A stretch of DNA of 64,000 nt from Granulosicoccus sp045110475 (GCA_045110475.1 JBGCGC010000055.1:10006-74005); one strand, 5' to 3'; counted from the stretch's first letter, positions 8,487 through 17,111 are shown. Numbers and translations are program-made. Notes: generated from the letters alone by a model not told the origin.

Positions 8487-9470
8487 CTAGGCAACGCCGG
8501 TTGCAAGCAGGGCATGCATCGTGACTATTCCCATAAGCTGGCCATCGTCAACAACGGGCAGGCAGGTGATTTTGAGCTTCTGCATTCGCGCAACTGCATT
8601 GGTGGCTAACGCCTGACTATTTATGGTGGTCGGTTTACGGCTCATGACACTGGCGATGTTGACCAGGCGAATGTCAACGTTTGCCTCAAGTGTACGACGC
8701 AGGTCGCCGTCAGTGAATATTCCGGATAAGCCGTTGTGTGCATTGGTCAGTATGACCATACCAAGGCCTTTGCCGGAAATCTCAACCAGTGCGTTGGATA
8801 AGGTAACGGTGTCACTGCAAACCGGTAGTGCACTACCGCTGATCATGACGTCTTCAACTTTCAACAACAATCGACGACCAAGACGACCACCGGGGTGAGA
8901 GCGGGCAAAGTCCTCTTCGGTGAATCCGCGATCACCGAGCAGGGCAATGGCCAGTGCATCCCCGAGCGCCAGTGAAGCCGTCGTACTCGCCGTGGGCGCC
9001 AGACCCAGCGGGCAGGCCTCGACCTCAACACGTGTGCTCAATACGATATCGGACGCCTGGGCAAGGGGTGAATCCGCTTCGCCACAGAGACTGATGATGG
9101 GGATGCCCAGACGTTTGACTCCCGGAATCATGGTCATTAGTTCTGCCGAGCTTCCTGAGTATGAGATGGCAACAAGCACATCATTCGGTTTGAACATGCC
9201 CAGATCGCCATGACTGGCCTCGGCGGCATGAACAAAAAAGGCCGGACTCCCGGTGCTGGCAAATGTGGCTGCCAGCTTGGCGCCTATGTGTCCGGATTTG
9301 CCGATGCCACACACGATGATTCTGCCGTCGCAGCCGAGCAAAGTTTCGCACGCTTGCACAAAGGTATCATCGATACGAGACTGCAGGCTTTGCACGGCGT
9401 CTGCCTCTATACGCACCACGGATTGGGCGAGAGAAAGTAACGCTGAGTGTCGTTGAGAAGCCTCGGTCAT
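8487..9470 (-). CDS. kdsD: D-arabinose 5-phosphate isomerase (KdsD/GutQ family)
   Basis: KdsD converts ribulose 5-phosphate to arabinose 5-phosphate, the first step toward Kdo for LPS. The 327-residue protein has an N-terminal SIS sugar-isomerase domain (GKSGHIGAKLAATFASTGSP, HAAEASHGDLGM) and two C-terminal CBS domains (about residues 205-325). It starts 4 nt after the mlaA stop and ends 2 nt before lptC, so it sits in one transcription unit with both. Confidence 0.96.
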   Translation of the reverse strand: MTEASQRHSALLSLAQSVVRIEADAVQSLQSRIDDTFVQACETLLGCDGRIIVCGIGKSGHIGAKLAATFASTGSPAFFVHAAEASHGDLGMFKPNDVLVAISYSGSSAELMTMIPGVKRLGIPIISLCGEADSPLAQASDIVLSTRVEVEACPLGLAPTASTTASLALGDALAIALLGDRGFTEEDFARSHPGGRLGRRLLLKVEDVMISGSALPVCSDTVTLSNALVEISGKGLGMVILTNAHNGLSGIFTDGDLRRTLEANVDIRLVNIASVMSRKPTTINSQALATNAVARMQKLKITCLPVVDDGQLMGIVTMHALLATGVA

Positions 9471-9474
9471 TCAA

Positions 9475-10368
9475 TCAGTCCAGCGCATCGAGTTCATCGA
9501 GTTCATCGAGTTCATCGAGTTCATCGAGTTCATCGAGTTCATCGAGTTCATCGAGTTCATCGAGTTCATCGAGTTCATCGAGTTCATCGAGTTCATCCAG
9601 CTCGTCAAGCTCATCCAGCTCGTCAAGTGCATCGAGGTCGTCAAGTTCATCGGTCTCGGATTGGCGCGCTGTACCCAGTTTGACGTCACACTCGCCGTCA
9701 CAGGTGGCTCGCCGATGTTGTTGAATCCAGAAATCCCGAAGTAGCAAATAGGGGTCCAGCGCGGCAGCGTTGAGTAGATTCCCCGCAGAGAGCAGGCGAG
9801 CCCGGAGTGCAATAATGTCCAGCGCGGTCAAGCCCAATTCTATGTCCGAATCATCAATCAGCCGGATGACATCCGTGGTTTGAGTCTCGACAGCCCATCC
9901 GGTGAGGCTGCGGGCATTGTGCGGTCCAAGAAAAGGCACCATGAGAAATGGCCCCTCTCCAACCCCCCACACACCTAATGTCTGACCGAACGATTCATTG
10001 TGCTTGACCAGACCGGCGCGAGTGCTGACATCGACAACACCCAGAAACCCTGCCGTAGTGTTGTACAGGAAGCGGCCGGTATCCATACCCGCCTGCCGGA
10101 ATTTACCTTGCAGAAGATCATTTGCAATGACATTAATGTCGTCAAGATTGCTAAAGAAGTTATTCACTCCGATCTCAACGAAATTGGGAGTTACGAATCG
10201 ATAAGCTGTTGCAACCGGTTTTAATACCGCTCTGTCCAGTGCATCGTTGAATTTATACACCGAGCGGTTTACCTTCTCTATAGGGTCGTACACAGGTCCA
10301 TTGGAGGGATTGCTGGCGCAGCCGCTAACCGCAGCTAGGATGGCGAGAATGGCTATCAGACGTGGCAT
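9475..10368 (-). CDS. mlaA: MlaA (VacJ) lipoprotein with a long Asp-Glu-Leu repeat tail
   Basis: MlaA sits in the outer membrane and removes misplaced phospholipids from its outer leaflet, handing them to MlaC. A lipoprotein signal with lipobox VSGC ends at Cys17, followed by the MlaA core (YDPIEKVNRSVYKFNDALD, FLYNTTAGFLGVVDV, GVGEGPFLMVPFLGP). The core ends near residue 235. The remaining 60 or so residues are almost purely DEL/DAL triplets encoded by a 9-bp tandem repeat, a tail I do not know from characterised MlaA proteins. It would give a highly acidic periplasmic C-terminus. The gene is divergent from mlaFEDCB and followed by kdsD at 4 nt. Confidence 0.95.
   Translation of the reverse strand: MPRLIAILAILAAVSGCASNPSNGPVYDPIEKVNRSVYKFNDALDRAVLKPVATAYRFVTPNFVEIGVNNFFSNLDDINVIANDLLQGKFRQAGMDTGRFLYNTTAGFLGVVDVSTRAGLVKHNESFGQTLGVWGVGEGPFLMVPFLGPHNARSLTGWAVETQTTDVIRLIDDSDIELGLTALDIIALRARLLSAGNLLNAAALDPYLLLRDFWIQQHRRATCDGECDVKLGTARQSETDELDDLDALDELDELDELDELDELDELDELDELDELDELDELDELDELDELDELDALD
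9491..9652. repeat. 9-bp minisatellite inside mlaA
   Basis: Eleven perfect head-to-tail copies of AGTTCATCG (9491-9589) are followed by about seven degenerate copies up to 9652. On the minus strand the unit encodes Asp-Glu-Leu in frame. The copies nearest the mlaA stop are identical and those toward the core have diverged, as expected if slippage expansion is recent at the 3' end of the gene. Because the unit is a multiple of three, copy changes alter tail length without a frameshift. Confidence 0.97.
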
Positions 10369-10722
10369 TGCATTGCGTTTCCGTTCATTGGGCTGCTCGT
10401 AGCCGATTGATTTCTGCGGGACCGCGTCCGGCCGCGCAGGCTCCTAGGCTCAGCCGTCACTATACGACCTTGAACCGAAGTGTAGCTGACGTGTAACTCT
10501 GCGCGGGTCAATGGTAAAGCATTGCAAGCTGGTACAATTCTGCAAAACTCGGGGCAATCCCCCGTAAAATGGACGATAAATGACGTTGTTAAATCTACTT
10601 CGGACTGATCGCCTGGTTGGTATGGTTGAAAGCTGCCTGTCTGCTGGCGAGAGGGTGTTGCCAGTGTGGATGCATTCGCCTTCCCCGGTTGCCGCAGATA
10701 ATATAGTGCAGGCCATCTAATC
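10369..10722. promoter_or_regulatory. Divergent mlaA / mlaF intergenic region
   Basis: These 354 nt separate the start of mlaA (minus) from that of mlaF (plus), so promoters for both directions should lie here. No clear sigma-70 promoter is visible; TAATAT at about 10698-10703 is a possible -10 for mlaF but has a poor -35. The mlaA-proximal part holds a copy of the dispersed repeat found twice more in the window. Confidence 0.5.
10389..10448 (-). repeat. Dispersed intergenic repeat, copy A (interrupted)
   Basis: Read on the minus strand, this stretch starts CCTAGGAGCCTGCGCGG and, after a 14-bp insertion (CCGGACGCGGTCCC on that strand), continues as a run of 29 bases ending ACGAGCAGCCCA. Both parts match copy C at 63858-63901 exactly. 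The element stops about 20 nt before the mlaA start and lacks the downstream half seen in copies B and C. Confidence 0.8.
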
Positions 10723-11547
10723 ATGTCTGACGAGCAAGCAGCGCTTGTAGAAATCCGTGACTTGCATTTCTCGCGCGGTAGCAAACACATTTTTCGTGGG
10801 CTTAGCTGTGACATTCCCCGAGGCAAGGTCACGACCATTCTCGGGCCGAGCGGTACCGGCAAAACCACTTTGTTGAAAATGATTGGCGGCCAGTTGTCGG
10901 CAGCCAAGGGCACAATTCACGTGGATGGCCTTAATGTAGGCAAGCTCAAGCGTCGTGATCTCTACGAGCTGCGCAAGCGATTGGGCATGCTGTTTCAGTC
11001 CGGTGCACTACTTACCGATCTAAGCGTATTCGAGAACATCGCGTTCCCGCTGCGCGAACATACCGACCTCCCGGAAAGTCTGATTTCCCATCTCGTCTTG
11101 ATGCGCCTGCACGCCGTGGGGCTGCGTGGAGCCAGAGATCTGGCACCCTCTGAGCTCTCAGGCGGAATGGCAAGACGCGCTGCCCTCGCCAGAGCCTTGG
11201 TATTCGATCCCATGATGATCATGTACGACGAGCCTTTTACTGGTCAGGATCCTATATCCATGGGCATCCTTCTGGAACTGATAAAAACCGTTAATGGTGC
11301 GTTAGGTCTAACCAGTCTGATGGTGTCTCACGATTTGAACGAAGCCTTATCAATCTCCGACTACGCCGTCATCATATCCGAGGGCGTGGTGGTGGAAGCG
11401 GGTAGCCCGGAAGAGTTGCGTGCGTCAGAGTCCCCTTGGGTTCAGCAGTTTCTGCAAGGCAAGCCCGATGGCCCGGTGCCTTTTCAGGCGGCAGCACCAG
11501 ACTACGAAACTGAGCTGTTGGGCCTTTCCGGTGGAACTCGCTCATGA
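10723..11547 (+). CDS. mlaF: Phospholipid ABC transporter ATPase MlaF
   Basis: MlaF is the cytoplasmic ATPase of the MlaFEDB complex, which moves phospholipids between the inner membrane and MlaC. The 274-residue protein has Walker A GPSGTGKT, signature LSGGMARRAALARAL and Walker B MIMYDEPFTGQDP, the Mla/Mkl-type variants. The 3' end overlaps mlaE by 4 nt (ATGA), indicating coupled translation. Confidence 0.97.
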   Translation: MSDEQAALVEIRDLHFSRGSKHIFRGLSCDIPRGKVTTILGPSGTGKTTLLKMIGGQLSAAKGTIHVDGLNVGKLKRRDLYELRKRLGMLFQSGALLTDLSVFENIAFPLREHTDLPESLISHLVLMRLHAVGLRGARDLAPSELSGGMARRAALARALVFDPMMIMYDEPFTGQDPISMGILLELIKTVNGALGLTSLMVSHDLNEALSISDYAVIISEGVVVEAGSPEELRASESPWVQQFLQGKPDGPVPFQAAAPDYETELLGLSGGTRS

Positions 11548-12317
11548 TCGATATCGTTCAACGTTTCGGCCGATTCTGGCTTGATTTTCTCGCTGGCTGG
11601 GGTAGGGCCAGTGTGTATCTAGCGCAGATTCTCGGTGCGTTACCCTCGCTTTTTACGCGACCCTCACTGACGATCCGGCAGCTCTATTCCACCGGCGTGA
11701 AAACCTTGTCCATCATTCTGGTATCCGGTTTGTTTGTGGGTATGGTGCTGGCGCTTCAGGGGTACAACATACTCATCGATTTCGGTCAGGAAAATCGTAC
11801 GGGTACGCTTGTTGCGTTGACGCTTGTCCGAGAACTGGGGCCAGTTGTTACGGGTCTGCTGTTTGCGGGAAGAGCAGGTTCTGCCATGACAGCCGAGATA
11901 GGCTTGATGAAAGCGACCGAACAACTTTCCGGTCTTGAGATGATGGCTGTTGATCCATTCAAACGGGTATATGCACCGCGATTTCTTGCCGGATTCATGT
12001 CATTGCCGATGCTGGCTGCCATGTTTAGCGCAGTTGGCGCATTCGGTGGGTATCTGCTAACCGTATTGGTGCTTGGGGTTGATGCCAGTGCGTATTGGTC
12101 GCTAATGCAAAGCTCGGTCAGTTTCACCGGTGATGTCGGCAATGGACTTATCAAGGGAACCGTATTCGGCTTTGTCGTGACCTGGATTGCGATTTATCAG
12201 GGTGCCGAATGTATTCCCACCTCAGAGGGTGTCAGCAGTGCAACGACCCGCACGGTCGTCTACTCATCACTCGCCATACTTGGACTGGACTTTCTGCTCA
12301 CGGCCGTGATGTTTTAA
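11544..12317 (+). CDS. mlaE: Phospholipid ABC transporter permease MlaE
   Basis: MlaE is the membrane subunit of the Mla complex. The 257-residue sequence has five or six hydrophobic segments and the family core LTLVRELGPVVTGLLFAGRAGSAMTAEIG-type region around residues 92-120, with the conserved E-I-G-L-M-K coupling segment. It is flanked by mlaF and mlaD in the standard order. Confidence 0.97.
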   Translation: MIDIVQRFGRFWLDFLAGWGRASVYLAQILGALPSLFTRPSLTIRQLYSTGVKTLSIILVSGLFVGMVLALQGYNILIDFGQENRTGTLVALTLVRELGPVVTGLLFAGRAGSAMTAEIGLMKATEQLSGLEMMAVDPFKRVYAPRFLAGFMSLPMLAAMFSAVGAFGGYLLTVLVLGVDASAYWSLMQSSVSFTGDVGNGLIKGTVFGFVVTWIAIYQGAECIPTSEGVSSATTRTVVYSSLAILGLDFLLTAVMF

Positions 12318-12376
12318 AGCATCCGGATGCATGCGATCGTAAATGAACAAACAGGTTTTACAAAACAGGACGAAAA

Positions 12377-12838
12377 ATGAATTCACGCGCTATTGAGCTG
12401 TTGGTAGGCTTTTTCATGTTGTTGTTTCTTGGCGCAATGCTGGTTCTTGCGCTGCGCGTCAGTAACCTGACCAGCATGTCAGGTGGCGAGACCTACAACC
12501 TGATTGCCAAATTTGAGAATATCGGCGGGCTCAAGGCTGGTGCCTCGGTGTCTGCCAGTGGCGTACGTGTCGGAGAAGTTAGCTCCATCGAATACGATGC
12601 GGAATCATTTGAGGCTATTGTCAACCTCAGCATAGACTCCGAATTCAACTCCTTTCCGCTGGATACGTCAGCCAGTATTTACACAGCCGGATTACTGGGC
12701 GAACAATATATTGGTCTGGAGCCTGGCGCGGAAATAGACGCACTCGTCAATTCTGATGAAATTGACCAGACCCAGTCTGCACTCGTGCTTGAGAGGCTCA
12801 TCGGTCAGGTGTTGTTCAGCCGTTCTGGTGGAGACTAG
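12377..12838 (+). CDS. mlaD: Phospholipid transporter MCE-domain protein MlaD
   Basis: MlaD forms the hexameric periplasmic ring through which lipids pass. The 153-residue protein has an N-terminal membrane helix (LLVGFFMLLFLGAMLVLAL, residues 9-27) and one MCE domain (FENIGGLKAGASVSASGVRVGEV, about residues 47-118). The spacing of 59 nt to mlaE is longer than between other mla genes. The protein ends soon after a C-terminal helix (ALVLERLIGQVLF) like the pore-lining helix of E. coli MlaD. Confidence 0.95.
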   Translation: MNSRAIELLVGFFMLLFLGAMLVLALRVSNLTSMSGGETYNLIAKFENIGGLKAGASVSASGVRVGEVSSIEYDAESFEAIVNLSIDSEFNSFPLDTSASIYTAGLLGEQYIGLEPGAEIDALVNSDEIDQTQSALVLERLIGQVLFSRSGGD

Positions 12839-12969
12839 TCCGGCGGGTGCAATATCAGCGGTTTGTGATACGAGTGGATGATCAAATGCAACTTTCACAG
12901 TGTTTCTAGGCTCTTACGCACCATGCGCCCATCGGCGGGTAATAGAAGACCTTATTAAGGAAGAAAACC

Positions 12970-13575
12970 ATGTTTAAACGTATTCAGTGTTTTTTATGTG
13001 CAATGGCCCTGACTGTTGCCAGTTCAGTGACTATCGCCGCAGACCATCCGGCGCAGACTCTGGTAGTGGATGCAATTTCATCCATGCTGGAGGTCTTCAA
13101 GGAAGATGGCGACAAACTCAAATCTGATCCCGCTTACCTGAAAGCCAAGGTTGATGAGCTTATCGTCCCCAACCTGGATTTTGAAACCATGACCAAGCTG
13201 GCTGTCAGTAAATTCTGGCGCCGTGCAGACAAGGAACAGCAGCAGGTGCTTGTTGAAGAATTCACAACGCTGTTGTTGAACACCTACACGGGTGCACTGA
13301 CGGAATACAGCGGTGAATCAATCACATTCGATCCGTTCAAGCCAGAGAGTCGCGAAGATCGTGCGGTGGTCAGTTCTACTTTCAGTCAATCTGCTGGAGA
13401 TGATGTGCCTGTGCTTTACAAGTTACGTGACAAAAATGGCTGGAGCATCTACGACATCGAAGTCAACGATATCAGTCTTGTCACCAGCTACCGTTCGGCA
13501 TTCAGCAGCGAAATTGAAAAAGGTGGTATCGACGGTCTTATAAAGGCGTTGAAGGATCGTAATGGAAAATCATGA
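12970..13575 (+). CDS. mlaC: Periplasmic phospholipid-binding protein MlaC
   Basis: MlaC shuttles phospholipids across the periplasm between MlaA and MlaFEDB. The 201-residue protein has a signal peptide (residues 1-23, ending TIAA) and the Tol-Tol-Ttg2 fold with the pattern VPNLDFETMTKLAVSKFWRR and the LYKLRDKNGWSIYDIEVNDIS strand pair. It lies 131 nt after mlaD and overlaps mlaB by 4 nt. AAGGAAGA before the ATG is a good ribosome-binding site. Confidence 0.96.
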   Translation: MFKRIQCFLCAMALTVASSVTIAADHPAQTLVVDAISSMLEVFKEDGDKLKSDPAYLKAKVDELIVPNLDFETMTKLAVSKFWRRADKEQQQVLVEEFTTLLLNTYTGALTEYSGESITFDPFKPESREDRAVVSSTFSQSAGDDVPVLYKLRDKNGWSIYDIEVNDISLVTSYRSAFSSEIEKGGIDGLIKALKDRNGKS

Positions 13576-13868
13576 GTGCTAGCGTTGCGTTGAATACGGA
13601 CGCGGGTTCGGCGAGATGCCTGATAACAGGCACACTCGATTTCAACACTGCCCGCGAAGTGCTGGATAGCGTGACTCCCTATATTGCGGAGCACGCTACA
13701 CTCGATATCGATCTGTCAGGTGTGACCCGAGCCAACAGCGCAGGCCTTGCGCTGTTGATCGAATGGCTGGCTACGGCCAGACGTGTAGATCATGTCGTCA
13801 CTTTTCATCATATTCCAGACGGTCTTCGTCAGCTTGCAGGCGTTTGCCAGGTGGATGGGCTGATATAA
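13572..13868 (+). CDS. mlaB: STAS-domain protein MlaB
   Basis: MlaB is a small cytoplasmic STAS protein that binds MlaF and is needed for assembly and activity of the transporter. The 98 residues contain the STAS core, with the helix-capping motif GVTRANSAGLALLIEWL that includes the conserved serine. Its start overlaps mlaC by 4 nt. The next gene is murA after 48 nt; the BolA-like ibaG gene found here in E. coli is absent. Confidence 0.92.
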   Translation: MSASVALNTDAGSARCLITGTLDFNTAREVLDSVTPYIAEHATLDIDLSGVTRANSAGLALLIEWLATARRVDHVVTFHHIPDGLRQLAGVCQVDGLI

Positions 13869-13916
13869 TCTGCCCCACTACCTCGCACCCCCGGCTGTTT
13901 ATGAGCACGAATACCC

Positions 13917-15179
13917 ATGGATAAACTGCTGATAGAGAGCAGCCCGCCTTTGTCTGGTGAGGTGCACATCTCGGGTGCCAAGAATGCGGTCCTGCCCATC
14001 CTTGCCGGCACACTACTTGGCAGCAGTACCTCAAGCCTGAGTAATGTGCCACATCTTAACGACGTCACAACCACCATGTCACTGCTGGCTCGCATGGGTT
14101 GCGAGATCACCATGGGTGGCAGCAATCGCGTCGAAGTCGATCCAACGGGTATCAATAACTTCACGGCAGCCTATGAGCTGGTTCGCACCATGCGAGCCTC
14201 CATTCTGGTCCTGGGTCCTCTGGTTGCACGTTTCGGTCAGGCAGAGGTTTCCCTGCCTGGTGGGTGCGCAATTGGTGCTCGTCCAGTCAATTTGCATATC
14301 GAAGGCTTGCGCGCACTTGGCGCCGAGATATCCATAGAAGGTGGTTACATAAAAGCCAAAGCCGAGCGACTTAAAGGCGCGCGAATAGCCTTTGACATCG
14401 TCACCGTTACCGGCACCGAAAACCTGTTGATGGCAGCAACGCTCGCCAAAGGTACTACTGTGCTTGAGAACGCGGCCCGTGAGCCCGAGGTTGTCGATCT
14501 CGCCAATTATCTTATCAAGATGGGTGCGAAGATCGAGGGCGCGGGTACCAGCACCATCACTGTGGAGGGCGTCGATGAGCTACAGGGGTGCGAGCACAGC
14601 GTTGTGCCGGATCGGATAGAGACAGGCACGTTTCTGGTGGGTGCCGCTGTTACCCGAGGCAAGATAAAGGTGTGTAACACCGTGCCGGATATCCTCAGTG
14701 CTGTGTTGGACAAGCTTCGTGAGTGCGGCGCTGTGATCACTACCGGTGATGACTGGATCGAACTGGACATGCAGGGCCAGCGCCCTCGATCTGTCAGCGT
14801 CATCACGGCGCCTTATCCTGATTTTCCGACGGATATGCAGGCGCAGTTCTGTGTCCTGAACGCACTGGCCGAAGGAAGCGCCAAAGTTACCGAGACGGTT
14901 TTTGAAAATCGTTTCATGCACATCAATGAACTTCAGCGTATGGGTGCAGACATGACCATCGATGGTAACGCTGTGACCATTCGTGGAGTAGAGCGATTGC
15001 GTGGTGCGCCGGTTATGGCGACTGATTTACGCGCCTCTGCCAGCTTGATTCTGGCCGCACTCATGGCCGACGGGGAGACCAGCGTGCACCGGGTCTACCA
15101 TATCGATCGTGGCTATGAAAAAATCGAGGAGAAGTTTCATTTGCTGGGTGCAGAAATCAGAAGAATGCCAGACAAATGA
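13917..15179 (+). CDS. murA: UDP-N-acetylglucosamine 1-carboxyvinyltransferase
   Basis: MurA catalyses the first committed step of peptidoglycan synthesis, adding enolpyruvate from PEP to UDP-GlcNAc. The 420-residue length is standard. The catalytic cysteine is Cys117 in LPGGCAIGARPV, so fosfomycin sensitivity at this site is expected. The N-terminal KLLIESSPPLSGEVHISGAKNAVLP and the C-terminal RASASLILAALMADGETSV region are typical. It overlaps hisG by 4 nt. Confidence 0.98.
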   Translation: MDKLLIESSPPLSGEVHISGAKNAVLPILAGTLLGSSTSSLSNVPHLNDVTTTMSLLARMGCEITMGGSNRVEVDPTGINNFTAAYELVRTMRASILVLGPLVARFGQAEVSLPGGCAIGARPVNLHIEGLRALGAEISIEGGYIKAKAERLKGARIAFDIVTVTGTENLLMAATLAKGTTVLENAAREPEVVDLANYLIKMGAKIEGAGTSTITVEGVDELQGCEHSVVPDRIETGTFLVGAAVTRGKIKVCNTVPDILSAVLDKLRECGAVITTGDDWIELDMQGQRPRSVSVITAPYPDFPTDMQAQFCVLNALAEGSAKVTETVFENRFMHINELQRMGADMTIDGNAVTIRGVERLRGAPVMATDLRASASLILAALMADGETSVHRVYHIDRGYEKIEEKFHLLGAEIRRMPDK

Positions 15180-15829
15180 ATGTAACGAGCCAAGAGCGGC
15201 CGCTACGCATAGCGTTGTCGAAAGGGCGTATTTTTAATGAGACGCTGCCCTTGTTCGAGGCTGCGGGAATTGTGCCTGCCGAAGATCCCGAGCAATCTCG
15301 CAAGCTGATCATTCCTTGCACCGATCACAACGTGGAATTTTTGATCGTGCGCGCCAGTGATGTTCCCACGTACGTTCAACACGCAGGCGCCGACATTGGT
15401 GTGGTGGGCAAAGACGTTCTCATGGAGCATGGCGGCAGCGGCGTCGTTGAGCCAATCGATCTTGACATTGCCCGATGCAAACTCATGGTTGCCGGTTTCC
15501 CTGATACAGATCTGGATTCACGCACCCGATTTCGTGTAGCAACCAAGTTTACGGACTGTGCTCGACGTCATTTTGCGGCCAAGGGGCGTCAGGTGGAAAT
15601 CATCAAACTCTATGGCTCCATGGAGCTTGCACCGTTGGTGGGTCTGAGCGATCTCATTGTCGATGTGGTGGATACAGGCTCTACGCTCAGGGCTAATGGT
15701 CTGGTTCCTCTCGAGCACATCAGTGACATCAGTTCGCGTCTTATCGTCAACCGTGCGTCCATGAAGGTGCGCCATGCGCGTATCCATGAAATACTTGAAC
15801 GATTGGCTGAGGCTGTCACTGCGGCATAG
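15176..15829 (+). CDS. hisG: ATP phosphoribosyltransferase, short form
   Basis: HisG joins ATP and PRPP in the first step of histidine synthesis. At 217 residues it is the short form, which needs the regulatory subunit HisZ; no hisZ lies in this window. Motifs include RIALSKGRI, the VGKDVL loop and the PRPP-binding DVVDTGSTLRANGL. It overlaps murA by 4 nt, a murA-hisG arrangement also known in Pseudomonas, but the following hisD and hisC are not present here. Confidence 0.96.
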   Translation: MNVTSQERPLRIALSKGRIFNETLPLFEAAGIVPAEDPEQSRKLIIPCTDHNVEFLIVRASDVPTYVQHAGADIGVVGKDVLMEHGGSGVVEPIDLDIARCKLMVAGFPDTDLDSRTRFRVATKFTDCARRHFAAKGRQVEIIKLYGSMELAPLVGLSDLIVDVVDTGSTLRANGLVPLEHISDISSRLIVNRASMKVRHARIHEILERLAEAVTAA

Positions 15830-15870
15830 TCCTAGCCAGCCCAACTTCATATCCTCGGGATAGGTTACAC

Positions 15871-16926
15871 ATGAGTACCAATACAGACGATTTGCGCATC
15901 ACCGGGACGGCTCAGTTACGTTCCCCGGAAGAACTCATCAATCTGGTGCCGGTCGGCGCTGTTGCTTCGCAAACAGTAACGCGTTGTCGCAATGATGTTC
16001 GGGATATCCTGAAAGGTAGCGACGATCGCACGGTCGTGGTGGTCGGTCCCTGTTCGATTCATGACCCGGACGCGGCGCTGGAATATGCGGACCGACTGGT
16101 CGAGTTACAGCAATCGCTCAGGGAAGAGCTGTGTATCGTGATGCGCGTCTATTTTGAAAAACCACGCACTACGGTGGGTTGGAAAGGGCTTATTAACGAC
16201 CCGACGATGGACAACACGTTCCAGATTAACGAAGGACTGGAAAGAGCGCGCAGGTTGTTATCGTCTATCAACGAGAAAGGCTTGCCTGCAGGCGTTGAGT
16301 ACCTCGACCTGATCAGTCCTCAGTACATTGCAGATTTCGTCGGTTGGGGAGCTATTGGCGCGCGCACCACAGAAAGTCAGGGACATCGTGAAATGGCTTC
16401 GGGCCTGTCGTGTCCTGTCGGCTTCAAGAATGGCACGGCAGGCAGCATCCAGATTGCAGTGGATGCCATCGGTGCCGCGCGAGGTTCGCACAATTTTCTT
16501 TCAGTTACCAAGCAGGGTAACTCGGCCATTTTCCAGACCTCGGGCAACGAAGACTGTCATCTGATACTGCGTGGCGGCAAGGCACATACAAACTACGATG
16601 CGGCGAGTGTCGATGATGCCTGTTCCTTGCTGGTCAAGGCCGGTCTGCCAGAGCGGGTCATGATTGATTGCAGTCACGCCAATTCGCGCAAGATGCACCG
16701 ACGGCAGCGTTATGTGTGTCGCGATGTGTGTGCGCAACTGTCAGATGGCGACTCGCGCATTATGGGTGTGATGATAGAGAGCAATCTGGTTGAAGGTGCT
16801 CAAAGCATCAGCAACAAGCCTTTGGTTCGTGGGCAGAGCATAACCGATGCCTGTCTCGGCTGGGACGACACGGTGCCATTGCTTGAACAGCTTGCCGACG
16901 CTGTGCGGTCAAGGCGAAAAAGCTGA
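15871..16926 (+). CDS. 3-deoxy-7-phosphoheptulonate (DAHP) synthase, class I
   Basis: This 351-residue enzyme condenses PEP with erythrose 4-phosphate, the first step of aromatic amino acid synthesis. It matches the AroF/AroG/AroH family: VVVGPCSIHDPDAALEYA, the MRVYFEKPRTTVGWKGLIND loop, GARTTESQ, and the metal-binding DCSHANS near residue 270. Which aromatic amino acid inhibits it cannot be told from sequence alone. It stands about 40 nt after hisG and may be cotranscribed. Confidence 0.95.
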   Translation: MSTNTDDLRITGTAQLRSPEELINLVPVGAVASQTVTRCRNDVRDILKGSDDRTVVVVGPCSIHDPDAALEYADRLVELQQSLREELCIVMRVYFEKPRTTVGWKGLINDPTMDNTFQINEGLERARRLLSSINEKGLPAGVEYLDLISPQYIADFVGWGAIGARTTESQGHREMASGLSCPVGFKNGTAGSIQIAVDAIGAARGSHNFLSVTKQGNSAIFQTSGNEDCHLILRGGKAHTNYDAASVDDACSLLVKAGLPERVMIDCSHANSRKMHRRQRYVCRDVCAQLSDGDSRIMGVMIESNLVEGAQSISNKPLVRGQSITDACLGWDDTVPLLEQLADAVRSRRKS

Positions 16927-16995
16927 AGTCCTGAATCTGCCCGGGCGATACGTCCTGGGCAATATTGACGGACAGTTCTCAGCGCGAGCGACTGC

Positions 16996-17015
16996 AGGTG
17001 ACAACAAGGTCACCT
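16996..17015. terminator. Possible terminator hairpin after the DAHP synthase
   Basis: Perfect 7-bp arms AGGTGAC and GTCACCT enclose a 6-nt loop, 70 nt after the DAHP synthase stop. A TTTT occurs about 15 nt further on rather than directly after the stem, so the case for intrinsic termination is weak. Confidence 0.3.
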
Positions 17016-17111
17016 CCTTGCATCTGAGGTTTTAAGTAAATAGCGCAAACGCCGATTTTCCCCTCAGTACCGGGCAATTGACCTGGCATGCTGAATTTCA
17101 AGGGGTAGATC

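Noticed and set aside
9491..9652. Tandem array considered as a CRISPR
   Set aside because: Units are 9 bp with no spacers and lie in frame within mlaA.
9447..9683. Plus-strand frame rich in His-Arg-Val repeats opposite the mlaA tail
   Set aside because: It is the antisense reading of the 9-bp minisatellite in mlaA, with no ribosome-binding site or family match.
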